DNA of 64,000 nt from Motacilla alba alba. Lineage: Eukaryota; Chordata; Aves; Passeriformes; Motacillidae. The stretch lies in assembly GCF_015832195.1 (NCBI RefSeq), contig NC_052017.1, forward strand, positions 66,961,801 through 67,025,800, written 5' to 3'. Positions 47,806 through 61,184 of this stretch are shown here, piece after piece. Every line of letters begins with the position of its first letter. Position 1 is the first letter of the stretch. Both the position numbers and the translations under genes were made by a program. Below the pieces are notes generated by a model. The model searched no databases. It was not told where the DNA came from and saw only the letters and a program-made list of their open reading frames with translations.

Positions 47806-48526
47806 AATCATTTCATAGAATGGATTGGGCAGGAAGGGACCTTAAAGATCCTCTCCTTACAACTCCCCCTGCCATGGGCAGGGACACCTTCCACTATGTA
47901 GATAAGGAAGGTGGCTCAAAGCCCCATCCAGCCTAGGCTTGAACATTTCCAAGGTATGGGGCAGCCATCATTTCTCTGGACAACCTGTTCCAGTGCCTCA
48001 CCACCATCACAATAAAGAATTTCTTCCTAATATCTCATGTAAACCTACCCTCTTTCAGTTTGTAATCTTTCTCTCTTGTCCTGTGCCTACCTGACCTTGT
48101 AAAAAGTCCCTCTCCAGCTCTGTTGCAGACCCAGAGGTCCCTGAGGTACTGCAAGGTGCTGTAAGGTCTTGGCTGGGCCTTCTCCGGGCTGAATGACCTC
48201 AGCTGTCTCAGCCTGTCTTCATAGGAGAGTTGCTGCAGCTCTCTGAACACCTTCCTAGGCCTCCTCTGGTCTCACTCCAACTGGTCCATGTCCTTATAAT
48301 GAGGGCCTCAGAGCTGGATGCAGCACTCCAGGTGGGGTCTCACCAGAGCAGAGTAGAGGTGCAGAATCCCCTCCCAGGGTAGGATTGGCTTTCTGGATTG
48401 CAAGCATGCATTGTCAGATCATGTCAAGCTTCTTATTCACCAACATGTCCAAGTCCTTCTCTTATTAAGAGCTGCTCTGAGTACATTCTGTTAGTGCTTG
48501 GAATTGCTCTGACCCCAGGGCAGGAC
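47806..48526 (-). mobile_element. CR1 LINE 3' fragment, antisense (about 0.72 kb)
   Basis: The left edge has catagaatcatttcatagaa, the complement of the CR1 tail, followed by the standard complement blocks: aggaagggaccttaaagatc, ccagtgcctcaccaccatca, caggtggggtctcaccagag and ttggctttctggattgcaag. Similarity ends near the gcaggacctcacac block. It is a decayed fragment and forms an imperfect inverted repeat with the preceding element. Confidence 0.93.
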
Positions 48527-51500
48527 CTCACACCAGGGATATTCTCTGATTAAATAATTCCCTGAGCTATCAGGGGAGCTCTTCATCAAACGTAGCCCAA
48601 GATGGAGGGAACTACAACACGTATCCCTGGTAATGGTAGCAGATGCCCTGTTCTGTCCCATTCACATGTGAAAGGACATGAGGGACCTCTGACAGGCAGC
48701 AGCTGCTGTCGTAAAGAAGCAGCGGTGAGTGAAGCTGAAGATAGCTCCTTAAAAACCTGTAAATGTTAAAAACCATTAATAAATCATAAATAGAATTGTA
48801 ATTTTCAACCATACAAATTTAAATAATGTTGCTATGGTTGGTGTGAGATTGGACTCTCTTGGCCTGAAAGCCACACTGGCCTTAGCAGAGCAGAGTTTAA
48901 GCTCTGTCTTGGAGAGAGAGAGCTGAAACAACCTGGACTATCATCCAAAACACAGACAGGACCCTCTGGCCAGTGAAAAGTCATATGGTGTGACTAGCAA
49001 TGCTTTACAAAGTGAGTTTTGATGATGTACAGGTCTGTGAATGGAAGCAGTAAGAAAACTGGAAGAGAAAAGGAAGAGAATATCATAAATGTTGGAAGCA
49101 AAGTACAGGAGGAGGACACAAAGGGACATAAGTAAGAAAAAAATTTATTTTAAAGAAAATTGCTGAGTGGAAACAAACAAACAAGAGACATAAAGCAATA
49201 AAACAGAAACATTATTTCCTGATGGTGGATTCTTACCACACAAGGGAAAACAAGATGTATTTCCACAATGGGCAGATCTGATGGATCACAGGAAAGAAAC
49301 AACCTGCTCCATCAACCATTCTGCTATCAGTCAGGAATCAGCAATGAGAAAAATAACAGAAAGAACCAGGATTATACTGAGAGAGATCTGTTTTTTGAAG
49401 CCCAGGAGCTGCAAGGGCACGAAAGACAAGGTTAAATGTAGGTCAGCTGCAGAGCTAGGGAAGTCCCCAGTGAGCAGAGCATGGGCTAGGATTTGAGAAA
49501 TCTGATGGCACTTCAGATTTATCTTCCACTTCACTGTGCTGCACTTTAGTCCCACTGATGTGAAAGAGAAATCTTTCCTACCTACCAAAATAAGCAGTGA
49601 GGAATAAATTTAGCACCCTGGAGATACTGGTGTGATTTGCCGCCAGTTAGACAACAACTGAAGTCCAAGAGAAAGGCCAGCTAGCTAGGTTTTCGTGTTA
49701 CCTGGGATTCCTTTGCTTGAATAGAGCCTGAAAACTTCCTACATTTTACAGCTCTTGAGCCCAAATATACTTGCAATGCCAGACCTGAGTTCATCAGAGC
49801 TGGTAGGAGTGTGGTCACCTGGGCAGACATTGAGGTGACATAAGGTGATGGTGGTGCTAATAGTGCCCAGAGTGTGCCTGCATCAAAGGCTTCTAGCAAA
49901 AGGCACGATAATCAATAGAATTTACAACTAAGTTATTTGGATAAGTAATAGATAAACTATATATCTTATTACATAAAATATGTAATTAAATGTTATTTGT
50001 GAACTAGGAAGCCCAGCTCGAAGATTAAGCTGACTGTCCAAAGCAGCAGGAAGGTAACTCCACTTCTCAGCCACGTCCCAGAAGCACCAAGACACACCTA
50101 ATGTTCCTCACAAGATTGATGGGACTGAGAGTTTCCTTAGTCATTCACAGAGAGCAGACAATGACATTTCCTCAGTGGTCTCTTTGCAGGGTGGGAGGGA
50201 GGAGGCTGGCTGCATCTGCCGCAGGATCTCACAGCAAGCTGCTGCTAAGAGCTCCAGCAGCCCTTGCTGGCTGTCACCATCACATCATCAGCAACCCTGA
50301 AACCACCAGCACTTCCCCTGTGCCTCTCATCTGACACAGTCCCTCTCTGAACACACACCAGCCAGCAGAGCCTACCTGTACCACCACATTTAGCGGCAGC
50401 AGCAGCCACACAAGCCGATCTCGCAACCTGTTTAACTAGCAATAAACTGCAGAAATTAGTGAGAAAAAGGAACAAATATGAATCTTCTAGGAGGTTTTAT
50501 CTGCTTACCCAGTTTTCTCTAGTTTTCCTAAGGTTGTCTTCTCATTCATAAAATTCTGGTATAGAGAGAAGAGGGTTTCCCAGTCTGCTTTGCTTGTAAA
50601 AGGACAGCAACTTAGGCAGATAGGTGGACTTTCTCTTTAAATAAGTGCATAGGTTTTTGGTGGCATGAAGCACATTGAACTCAGAGGCATGTGTTAAAAC
50701 AATTACACTGCAGAATTCTTCTTTGAATTAAATAGCACCCTTGTTTAAATATTTATAGGAGAATAATTTTTCAGATAAGAAAGCTAAATAGTCACATTAA
50801 ATGCTTCCATACCTCGAGTTTAGAGAGATGGTGTTTCAAAATAAAATTTAAAAATCCTCCAAACTGCAAATGCTATACCAACAAGAAAGCTTAGTCTCAG
50901 TGTGAGGCTCATCTCTCTAAGAATCCTTGTCAGATTAACTTCTGACTTTACACACACAAAAAATCCTTCTCTGTCTAGAGAAAATAATTGAAAAATTGTG
51001 AGTAGAAAGCAGCTTTTTTTTCAGAAAGTTAGGAAAAGAAGGCTGAGCAAAGTGTAAAGCTAGGTGTAATCCTCCCAGTGGAATCACTGGAATAGTTTTA
51101 ATATATGAATTATTTTATGTTTTAATGTCTATACCTCAGTCTCACTGTATTGCATCTATAGACTATCAGACCACTAGGTTTCCTATAATTTTTCCTGATA
51201 CTTTTTCTCTGTTTCAAGACTTTTTGCTGGCAAATGTTAGAATCCAAACCCAATACAGCTGTAGTAGTTGAACAGCTACCTCACTTTTGAGATGAATGGT
51301 GCAGCTTTATCCTCAAGTGCACTCAGTGCTGACTGATGTGAGACACTTCCCAGGTGATCATATCCAACCTCAGATGTCTCAGCAACTTTATCACAGGGAG
51401 ACGAGGGCATTAGCTGTGGGAATGGGCTGGAGGGCCTGCAATAGCCTTTACCTGATGGCCTCAAGACATTCCCTTCTCCATTTCATGTTGAAAAAAGATA

Positions 51501-54500
51501 TGCCCAGCCACAACCCCTGCTACAAGCTGTGGCAAATGGCTCTGCTTTTGCTTTCACAGAATAAAAACCCATGCAGCTCTTCCCAACACTTTGTATTGCC
51601 TTGGCGCTTCTGGTCTTGGCTGGCTTCTTCAGCCTTTGCAGCTGGTTAGAGACTTCCCTTCACCAGGAGAGGAGAAATACCACCTGTTCCCTTACAATGG
51701 CAAAACCAGTCTCTTTTGACCTTGGTGCAGGCTTGGAGGACGTGAAATCCATGGCCTTCTCTGCCAAGCTTGGAGGTGAGTTTGCAAAGCATGAGTGCTT
51801 AGCAGGAGCAGGCAAGGTCTTGAAGGCTTGCCTTAAGCAGTTCACAGGCATGCAAACACAAAATATTGGCATTTCCTTCAGTTTTATTTCTTAGGCTACT
51901 CAATGTAATCCCTCCTTTTGGTAACAGCAATTCTTGGTGGTCTTTTTCCCCATTAGAGTTCTTGGATGCCAGTAACTCCATTATAAGTATCTTATTGCAA
52001 TACAGCACACTGCTTCCATCCTTGTACAATGCTCATCACTTTCAGGAATTGTATCAACTCTAGAAGAGTCTGATCCTGCTCTTATTACAGGTAATGACTG
52101 AGCTTTTCCAGGAAACACATACATGCTAACTATCCATTTAATCTCACTCCTCAGAAGGCAATGAAAATAGCAAGTGGCAGGAGGTGGGTGGGAGAGGGGT
52201 GTGGCGCTGACTCTGCAGCAGCCCGATCTTGGAGCCCCAGCACTTAGGCTGCTCACAGCCCCAAAACACTGTGCTGGCATCCAAGATCAGCAGCATGGTG
52301 GGGTTTGTCCTCCCCTCCTATTTCCAACATCGGATCAAATTGATCTGCTGTCCAGTACCTGCTACTGGGGATATGTGTTTATTAAGTGTAGAAGCTGATC
52401 TCACTGTGCTACATAGCTAAATTTCCTTTAGCCATTCTTCCCTCCCCTGCTCAGCCTGGCAATCTCAACTGCAGAATTTCCCTCAATTAAAAAAAACAAA
52501 AAACAAAAAAAAAACTAAGCTGTGCATTGTGCATTGCAGGGAACCCAGTTATGCAGTTATGATACCAGAGCTGAGACCTGGGCACCAAGGCTGCTAGAGT
52601 TTGCTAGTAAATTTCCCAAATGCTTTTTTTTTTTTTTTTTTTTTTACATTTTGGAAAATTAGCTGGAGAGACACTGGAAAATTCACAAGCACTTCATACA
52701 CTTCTAAGTAAGTGTAAACACCTGGGGATGTTCACTGATAAGTTTAACAGCTTCTGTAGGAAGTCACTAGCTGTTCAAACATGGAATTATGTGTTAACAA
52801 GCTTAACAGGGCAAAAAATAACAATGATTCTATAACTGGAGTATGGGATGCTTTTCTTCCTTGTTTCCCTGCAGATTGGAAGCAGCATATGTACCTTTAC
52901 TTGTCCAATGTAAAAAAGTAAAATAAATAAAATTACTTTTAGGAGCCCTTCAGCAGTTTGACAATTGTGTCGTTCTCAGTCTTTCAACAATCAGATGGAC
53001 CCATGAGCAACATTATTTCCTGGCCAGGGGAGTGTGGAGCAAGCTGTGGCTTCTCACATAACCTGCTTCCTCGGACTCCTGAAATTCATACTGCACCAGC
53101 AGTGCTTTTCCCAGATGACAATTCAAAGCCTAGAGAGCTTTGGGTTTTACCCTATTTAAAAATAAATACATGCTAATTATAGGACAAAAGTAAAAAAATC
53201 TCCATTCTACTGTGCAATGCAATTCTGCTGCTTGGCATGGGCAGAGGGTTCAATGCACCTTTGCTGTGAGCAATGGGGAGGGCTGAAAAGGAAAAATCAA
53301 TGCCATTTCTTGTTCAATTAAGTTCATTGTGATTCAGAACCACCTCCTCACACTGCAGAGCCTGCAAGAGATCAGTGCTGCAATCACTACCTTTTAACAG
53401 CTTGTGTTCTCCGTCTGGACTGCACAAGTCACTCACTGGCAGGGCATCACATTCTGAGAAAAAGAAAAAATGGGGGAAAGAAGAAAAACCTCCTTATGGG
53501 ACCCTCTGAAATACGTTGTCGTGAATCACGGGTCTTCAGGTGGGCATGTCACAGCGGGGAGAGAGGGCAGTTTTCTCAATGAGTCATTTTATTTAGATGT
53601 CAGAACTACTGCTGTCTTTTTACCCTTCAGTAAAAAGTTTGCTCTCCTTGCTGCCTGGATGAGAAATATCTGCAATACCTATCGTGCTGCTTGGTCTCGC
53701 TCAGGCTAAGCAGTGTGATGGTCTGGTTCAAAGACTTTTGGAAGTCAATAGGAAGATTCTGAGGACTCTGTGGGACAACAGCTTGGATCAGCCCAGGAAT
53801 CAGGGGCTATCAAGAGGTCATGACAAAGGATTTTTAGGGACTCTCCCACCCTCTCCTTCACTTTCATTATTCTGAGGCAACTGTAAAAAAAAAGTCTGTG
53901 CAGTAGAATGGGTAACCTGGAGAGTTTCTAATCCCAAACCCCAGCCTGCTGAGGATGCCAAGGTCTACCATGGTACAGGGTGCCCCTCAATGCCAGCACC
54001 AGCACCGGCACCCACGGGCCTGCTCAGCACCTCCCAAAAGAGGAGACCAGGATGCTTGTGAGCATGTCTCACTCTAGTGACAGGACAGAAAAACTGCAGC
54101 AGCCTGCCTCTTCCCAGCCTGCCTTCAATGGCTACTGTGGGCTCCCCAGCTGGAGGGGCTTGTCCAAGGCCCTTGGGGTTCAGTCCCCAAATCACTAGAG
54201 TCTAGCAGAGAAAACAGTTCCTTACAAAACCCAAAGATGAGAATGATCAGGGATGGCACAGGCAGAGCAACATGAGAAAGAGAAGTAACTCCTTAATGTT
54301 ACTAGGCAAAGGTCTTTGGTGCTCACAAACATGGCTTTAGGTCCTGAATGCATTTAAGCTAATGGCAACGGATAAGTGATGCATGAAACACCTTAATTCA
54401 CAGCCATCCACATCCCTTTCCAGTTTCTTTATTGCACTGCTAGATCATGCTCAGGAGCAAGACAAGTCCTCAAGGAGGCTCTTGGCTGTCTGGTGCTCTT

Positions 54501-55764
54501 ATGCACCTACGAACAGCAGCTTGGAACTTCTCTTGACTTTTCCAGCTGCAATCACCTGCATGGCAGCTGACACATGACAGCAATATTTGTAATTGTGCCA
54601 ACTGGGGCATGTAAAAAACAAATGTGGCCCAAATGCAGCTGCTGAAGAAGGATGTTCTTTAATGAAAGTGTGCTTCTCTGCTCAAGTCATGCCTTTGTGA
54701 AATTGCTTTGCAGTTCACATCAGGAAGAAGCTTTCTACTCAGATTCACAGGACTTATCTCTGACCTTTCCCAGTTTCCAGTGTCATAAAGAGGTTCCTGA
54801 AGCTAATAGTAGAGAAGGGGGATGAAGAAGTTGCCTGTTCTCAGCATCTTTGCAAATCAGACTGCTGATGAATGTACAGACCCATAATGTGTTTTCTTGT
54901 CACAGAGCCCTTTTCATTTTTGTATACATTCTTCTTCCCAGATTTCATCCTTCCTAGGAAAGTGAGATCTCACTTGGAGCTCTTGCAATGCCCGTGTGAG
55001 TGGCTGAACATCTGTCCTAGCAATGTTCTCATCAGCCCATAATTAATTAACACATTGGTTTCCTGCTCCCTAAAGCCCCAAGTTCCCCTGAAATTATGGT
55101 TTTCATGACTAAGGACTGGTGAAGAAAAATCTTGAAGCAATATCTTCCTATGTAAGCTGGAAATCTGATAAGGTTGGTTCTTTAAATATATATTTATGGG
55201 GTTTTTTTCTAGAACAAATCATATTGACTGTTACAAAGAAAACTCAGAGTGGTATTTCAGTTATTGAAGTCCTACTGTAACTGAAGGTTAATAGCTGCTG
55301 TGGCAGTAGATACTCTATAAATCAATGGCAGAAACACGTGAATCAGAATATCACCCCACTGAGGTACATCCCATCTCACTGTGGTCAATAGAAGTTCTGC
55401 TGCCAATGTCCATAGAAGCAGGAAATGTTCACATGTCAGCAAATTTTAATACTAGTTATTGATACATATTGAGGGTATAGGCTTTATGCGCCCAGTTTTT
55501 GTTCTGGCAATGGCACCGTTTACTCTGGAATTGAAGTTTGGATCTGAACCAAGATCCAGAATTTGGTGATTGCCATTTGCAACCAGAGAAGCTGAAATTA
55601 TCTTAATGCCATGGGACTACATTCAAGGTTATTACCAGGCACTCAGGATGACAAGTATCTGGGCCAAGGTGTCTGTTAAGGATGTCAGAGAGTGAACAGC
55701 AGCTCTGGCATATTACCTACAGCTCATCACAAACCTTCCCATTCCACACGTGGTGTGGATTTCA
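48527..55764. other. Intergenic DNA
   Basis: No gene is recognised. Contents noticed are a T-run of about 22 at 52624-52645, an A-rich low-complexity tract at 52489-52515 and AT-rich unique sequence at 50640-51260. Everything else appears as ordinary unique noncoding DNA. Confidence 0.65.
52624..52645. repeat. Poly(T) tract
   Basis: An uninterrupted run of about 22 T. No retroposed body is recognised next to it. Confidence 0.95.
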
Positions 55765-55955
55765 CCATAAGGAAGAGTCACTGGAACAACCTCCAAAAGG
55801 ATGGGGTGGACTCCCCAGCATTGGAGGTTTCTAAGACACGACTGGACAGGGTGCTAGATAATCCCATCTAGATTCCCTTTTCCATCCAAGGTTGGACCAG
55901 ATGATCTCTGGAGATCTCTTTCAACCTGAGTTGTCCTATGGTTCTGTGTTCTATT
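55765..55955 (+). mobile_element. CR1 LINE 3' end, sense (short)
   Basis: The block tggaggtttctaagacacg, then ctggacagggtgctagataa, then gttggaccagatgatctctg and a terminal tcctatggttctgtgttcta form the last ~190 bases of a CR1. The 3' tail differs from those at 40105 and 47800, so it belongs to a different subfamily. Confidence 0.9.
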
Positions 55956-58900
55956 ACAGTCGGAATTCTGGATGCCAGGAAATCCACCCATACAGGCTTT
56001 TACACAGCCATTTTCCAAGTCTATATACCTCCCTCTAGCCTGTAATCAAAAGTTCACTACACTTGCCATCAAAGTGAAAAAAACCCCAAAGATTGGCTTT
56101 AGGCTTCTGCTTCATGTACGAAAATTTCAGTGGTAGAGATGCCAGGAACTGATACTGCTTTTCTTCTGAGACTCCTTTAGTGAAGCCACCCCACTCTTTT
56201 GAAACATCCACAGGCACCTTAAGCAAATCATGTGTTGCAAACATAATTGTAGTGGGTGTGAACTCCATCTGGCTCGGGAGGCGCAGGCTCGCATGCCTCC
56301 CCTCAGCTCGCCTGGGCTCAGCAGCAGAGCCAGTGCCACAATGCCGCAGAAAGGGGTCACACTCATAAGCAGCACTTTGAGTGCACGCACGGCACCCTCC
56401 TAAAAATACATGCCAGAGGAGTGCAGCTAAATCCAAACACTGCTCTTTCTGTAATAGATAGCACTGTCCTTACTGGATTGGCTGGCACAAGCTGATCACG
56501 GTCAAGTGATCCCTTGGTTTTTGAAGGCTGTTTTTTAAAAGAAAGAAAGTACTCAAGAATGAACACAGAGACTGAGCTTTCCAAATGAACATAGAGGAGC
56601 CTGGCATTCTGGTATTCCCCTTTGAAAATCACAGAGGCTGAGCTTGAAGTTTCCATTATTCTAATCAGTTTCTGAGTTTATATCAGATCATTTTTTAATG
56701 TTTCAAATAGGTTACAAATACCTTAACCAGCATTTTTCATTTTTTAAAAGATTTGGTCTCAAGCAATAATGTCCCTTTTACATCCACTCAATCATATGCT
56801 TTTTCTTTCCCAATTTTGTATTTGAAACCAGAGCAACAGTTTACATTTCAGAAATATATTTTCACAAGCATGAAATGACAGTGATTTTCCTGGTGAATGA
56901 TAAGTGCCATTTTAGTACTAATTTATAGAGACATGTGGGACAAATTCTGGTGCATAACTTTAATTTTTTTATGCTTAGCTAAAGTCAGACACGTCCAGCC
57001 AGTAATGAAGCCAGGTATCTAACGAACAAGACCACCCAAAAAAACCCTTTAGAATTCTAGCTGTTAGCAAAAGGTATTTCTTTAATCCTACCTGTCACAT
57101 TTTCAGTGTGTTCTCATCATTTTTCTGCTTAAATATAATCTTGGAGGATCATACTTTGAACAGCTATTCATTTATCAGCTAGGTTTGGTATTTGCATGTA
57201 TTTTTCTGGCTGGCCACCTTGCTCTAGGGAAGGTAGCAGCTGAGAACTGGGACCCACAGCAGGAGCAAGGACAGCCACCTCTGCAGGACTGTAAGGCTGT
57301 CAGTCAGTCCATCCCTGCTTCTCAGGAGACCCGTAAGGCAGGAGAAGGGTGAGGAGGCACAAGCCACTGGCTCCTGTTTCCATCAGCTTCTCCAGGGCCA
57401 GGTCTCTGGCTGACGGTGAGGAAGAGGAAAAGCAAGCGGTCACCTCCTGGTAAGAGGCAGTGTTACTGCAGGATGAGCTAACAGCGAATACATTGCTCAA
57501 CACCCATGGGAGGGACTTTTTAAATATCACCGTGATCACTGGACCCTCCCCTTCAACCTGAGACGACGCTTAGAATAAATCAGTCTCTGATTGACAGCAC
57601 CAAAGATTTAGTTTTTATCCCTATTACTAGCCTGAAAACATGAAATAAAAAGCCCATGGTGTGAGCTGTTTGAAGAGATATTTTGCATTTTAAAAAAGGG
57701 ATGAAGGGAAAAAGAATTTGTGGGGATACAGACAGCTTTGCTGGGGAAAGCGTCTCTCTGTTACCTTGAGCCGGCTGCCTCTTTTGAGTTTCAGCCATGA
57801 CAGTCAGCCAGCCAAAAACTAAATGAGAAAGCACATCCTCTAAACGTGGTGGGTCCCCTTGTGGTAGATAATTTCGGTGGAGCTAAGCTGGAATTAAATC
57901 ATCTGCCCAGCACACTGCTCTGTGCCTGGCAGCGGCAGCACAGGGCTGCCCACCCAGACATCCCCGCAGCCCCCGGGGCGCACGGAGCAGCCCACGCCGT
58001 GCCCGTCGCTATCCCTGGCACAGCTATTTCTGCCCAGCAGCCGTGGGCTCTGTCCGTCTGCCTCCGCCACAGCAGCAGCACACGCCACCCCGGCAGGACA
58101 TGCAGCCAACCCTCACAAGTGGAGCATGAGCCTGCTGCTGCTGCCAGCGTGGAGAGCTTTTTCTTAAAAACAAGGGCAAAGTCGTGCTGATGAGCAAATT
58201 GTCCTAACAGGAACTGAGCAGGGCACCGTCAGACGTTCCTCTCCTTAAATCACAGACTGATGTACCTTGGAGGCAGGCTGATATTCAAGCACCTTCTAAA
58301 ACATGACACCTTCTAATACCGGGTTGGGGAAAAAATAAAGAAAAAAAAGGACAGTCTGATAAACAACTGTCCCCACTTCATCCTGCTCCCCGGCTCCAAT
58401 AGAGCTGAGAGTGCTGCTATTTGAGATGGGCAGAAACTGCTGGCTTTTGTTCAGAATCTATAGTGCAGTGGGCCCCTTCCTGGGGCAGGGAAGGTGGTAA
58501 GACTGGAGTCAGGCTTGAATTTCAGACAGATCTGGACTGCCACAAAAGTCAAGAACATTTAGAGGAATTTGGCCAGATCCTTTTCTCCTCTGTAATTGAT
58601 GCCTCTAGCAGTGAGATCTCTTTTTGTTGTTGCTTGGCCAGAAATCCCCTAGAAATGCCTGTTCTTATGAGACTTGTGGCCAGATTGCCAGAGGCTACAG
58701 TCATTTCGGCAGTGATAGACATATCAAAAGCCAGATATTAAACTCTTCCTGATTGTGCATTGGAAACTGCCCCAAAGTTAATTCCAAAGCAGATTTGCAG
58801 AGTGTAATATTCAACCCAAGCCTCTTGGAGCCAGCCCAACCTTTAACCTGAAGCTGTAGCTTGTCTGCTCTCAGGAAAAAAAAAATTTAAAAAAGGAACA

Positions 58901-60469
58901 GTCAAAACCCTAGCAGATATGTATATAAATCAATAAGAAATAATAAACCAATAAACCAATACAGTTATCAGTAGGGCAGAGAAGTGAAATGAAAAATTCC
59001 TCTGGCTGCAGCCTCCACAAGCTGGTGCTCCTGCAAAGGTGTCTTGTCCTTCTTAACAGCAAACACAGCCATAAATGGCCAAGCTGCCCAGACCTGAAAA
59101 GTCCAATGTTCACGCCCATGTACCTCACCCGACGCTCCTTTCATCCTCTTCCTTTTTTATGCTGATAATGCACCAACTGTGAGATATAAAAGGTCTTTTG
59201 GGCTGTCAAACCCATCCCTCTGGGGAAAAGGACAGGGCTCCTCATTTTGATAACTGCTTCAATCTCCCTTATGCGTTATAAAATCCCTTACCACCACAGC
59301 AGTAAAGAGCTGGGTAAAAGTGTTTTGCCTCAGCTTCATCTTAAACTCAAAACTTTTGCTGCTTTGAAGGAGAACCTTGCGCACAGTGCAAAGCTTATCA
59401 TTCGCCTCCTTGACACCGTCAATGTCTTCAGGAGGGTGTAAAAGACAACCCTACTCTGGGCTGCAGCTTTATGGTGGAGTGAATGGAAGGGCAAGCTGCC
59501 AGGGGACAGAGCCCCTGGCCTGTGCCTTGCACTTCATTCACTACCATGTGCCCACGTGCTGAGCTGGCTCTGAGAGCTGGCTGAAAATGAACCTTTTTTT
59601 TTTTTTTTTTTTAATTCCTCAGATTAGTTTTCAGTCAGCTCTGTCCTCTAATTCTTCTCTCTGTCCATAGTGGAAATCTATAAATAGAAGAAAAGGTGGA
59701 ACTAAAGGAAATTATGGGAAGGCACAGAGGTGGCAAGCCAGCACTTTTCATCTGCAGGGCCCAGCGGATGGCTGGCATAGTTACCCAAAATTACCCTTGC
59801 CTTTGAGTTGGAGAAACAGAGCTTGGGGGTTCATGATGGCTTTGAGGGGATGCACATGCAGGCTGCCACTGCACACGTTAGGGAGACCTAAAGAGGCAGC
59901 GGCATTCACCAGCGCTATTTTGTGAATGGAGCTCTCAGCAAGGAAGCTTTCCCTCTTGCCCTCCAGTTTCTTTACTCTTAGTCGCACTGTCATTTAACCC
60001 CCTGCAATCCCTCTCCTCGCCGGGTGGCTGCATTTGCAGCCCATGGGAGTCGTGGGTACCCGGCCTGGCAAGTGCTGTCTCTCTGTCATTCAGGTCTGAA
60101 TATTGACAAGAGTGGTTTATAAAAAAAGAGGGACCGATAGCTGCTCCAGGACCCTGCAGCACAGCCAGCACTGTAGGACCGCAGACTGAGGGGAACTGGG
60201 AGGAATGGGAGCCAACAGTATTTTTCACTCCGACGAGCCCCGCTCTGGCTCCTGGAGATGGGTGATTAAGGTCAGGACTGAGCTGGGCAGGGGGGAAAAC
60301 TGTGCAGTGCAAGAGCCACGGGAGGAAGCTGGAGGGGGTTTGTCCGATTACTTTGCACTGGGAGAAGCCCATGCTGGCACATTGAAGTCCCTCTCGTGCT
60401 GCTGGAGGGGATGGTCGGTCCCGGGAAGGTGTCTGGGTGACGAAGTACCGCAGAACAAGCCGTATCCCC
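55956..60469. other. Intergenic DNA upstream of NRN1
   Basis: No recognisable gene is present. A minus-strand open stretch of 133 codons at 56035-56436 has no family I recognise. A small CpG-rich patch lies at about 57920-58100, and a T-run of about 19 at 59594-59612. GC content rises towards the NRN1 CpG island. Confidence 0.6.
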
Positions 60470-60756
60470 GGCAGGGCTCATCGGAGCCTCGGGCGGCCCC
60501 ATGCCCTCCGCGCAGCCCCATCACACCTGTAGCCTGTCCCCAGAGAAGGGGGTGCTGTGGCTGGCTGCCATGGTCCCAGCCGCAGGGCAGCCCCACCGCG
60601 ACTCCCCCGAGCTGTCCCACGCGTGACCCCGTTCGCCACGCCACCCTCTGCGGTGACACCGCCGCGCTGCTGCCGCCGGGATTGAGCGCCAGCAAAAAGG
60701 CCGGGAGAGACCAGCCCCCCCTCCTTCCCCGCTCCCCCCAAACCTCAGCCCGAGGG

Positions 60757-60764
60757 TGACGTCA
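60757..60764. promoter_or_regulatory. NRN1: Perfect palindromic cAMP response element
   Basis: TGACGTCA is the full CREB/ATF consensus. It stands inside the CpG island about 400 bases upstream of the TATA box. NRN1 (cpg15) is known as an activity-regulated CREB target, so the site fits its biology. Occupancy is not shown by the sequence. Confidence 0.75.
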
Positions 60765-61154
60765 TGGTGGGGGAGGGGCGGGCAGGGGGAGGGGACCCCC
60801 GCGTGTCCCTGTCCCCCTGCACGCTGCGCAGCGCGGGGGCCGGGCCGGCCAGCCCCGACGGGGCGGCCCCGGGGGCGGGGGGGTTCTGCCGTGCTATCCC
60901 CACCCCCGGGGGGCGGCTCCTCCGTCTGCGTGTCTGTGTGTGTGCGTGTGTGTGTCTGAGTCTGTGTGTCTGTGCCTCTGTGTGTCCCCTCCCGCCCCCG
61001 CAGCGCTCCCGCCCCGGGGGGACGGTCCCGGCTGCCGCCCCCATCGCCACCGCGCGGGGCAGGAGGAACGCGGGGAGCGGGGAGGGGGGAGTTTCTCGGC
61101 GATTTATGGGGCGGGGGGACACGGGGAGAGCGGGTAAATCCAGCCTGTGATGCC

Positions 61155-61161
61155 TATAAAT
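61155..61161 (+). promoter_or_regulatory. NRN1: Candidate TATA box of NRN1
   Basis: TATAAAT in cctataaatggcgctcc lies in GC-rich surroundings, which would put transcription start near 61185 and leave a 5' UTR of about 315 bases. A second TATAAAA at 61188-61194 merges with an A-run and is a weaker candidate. Confidence 0.6.
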
Positions 61162-61184
61162 GGCGCTCCTCTTCCAAGGTGCAC

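Noticed and set aside
56035..56436. Minus-strand open frame of 133 codons
   Set aside because: No recognisable domain, an overlapping frame of 87 codons in the same place, and moderately high GC suggest chance. Kept only as an item in the intergenic description.
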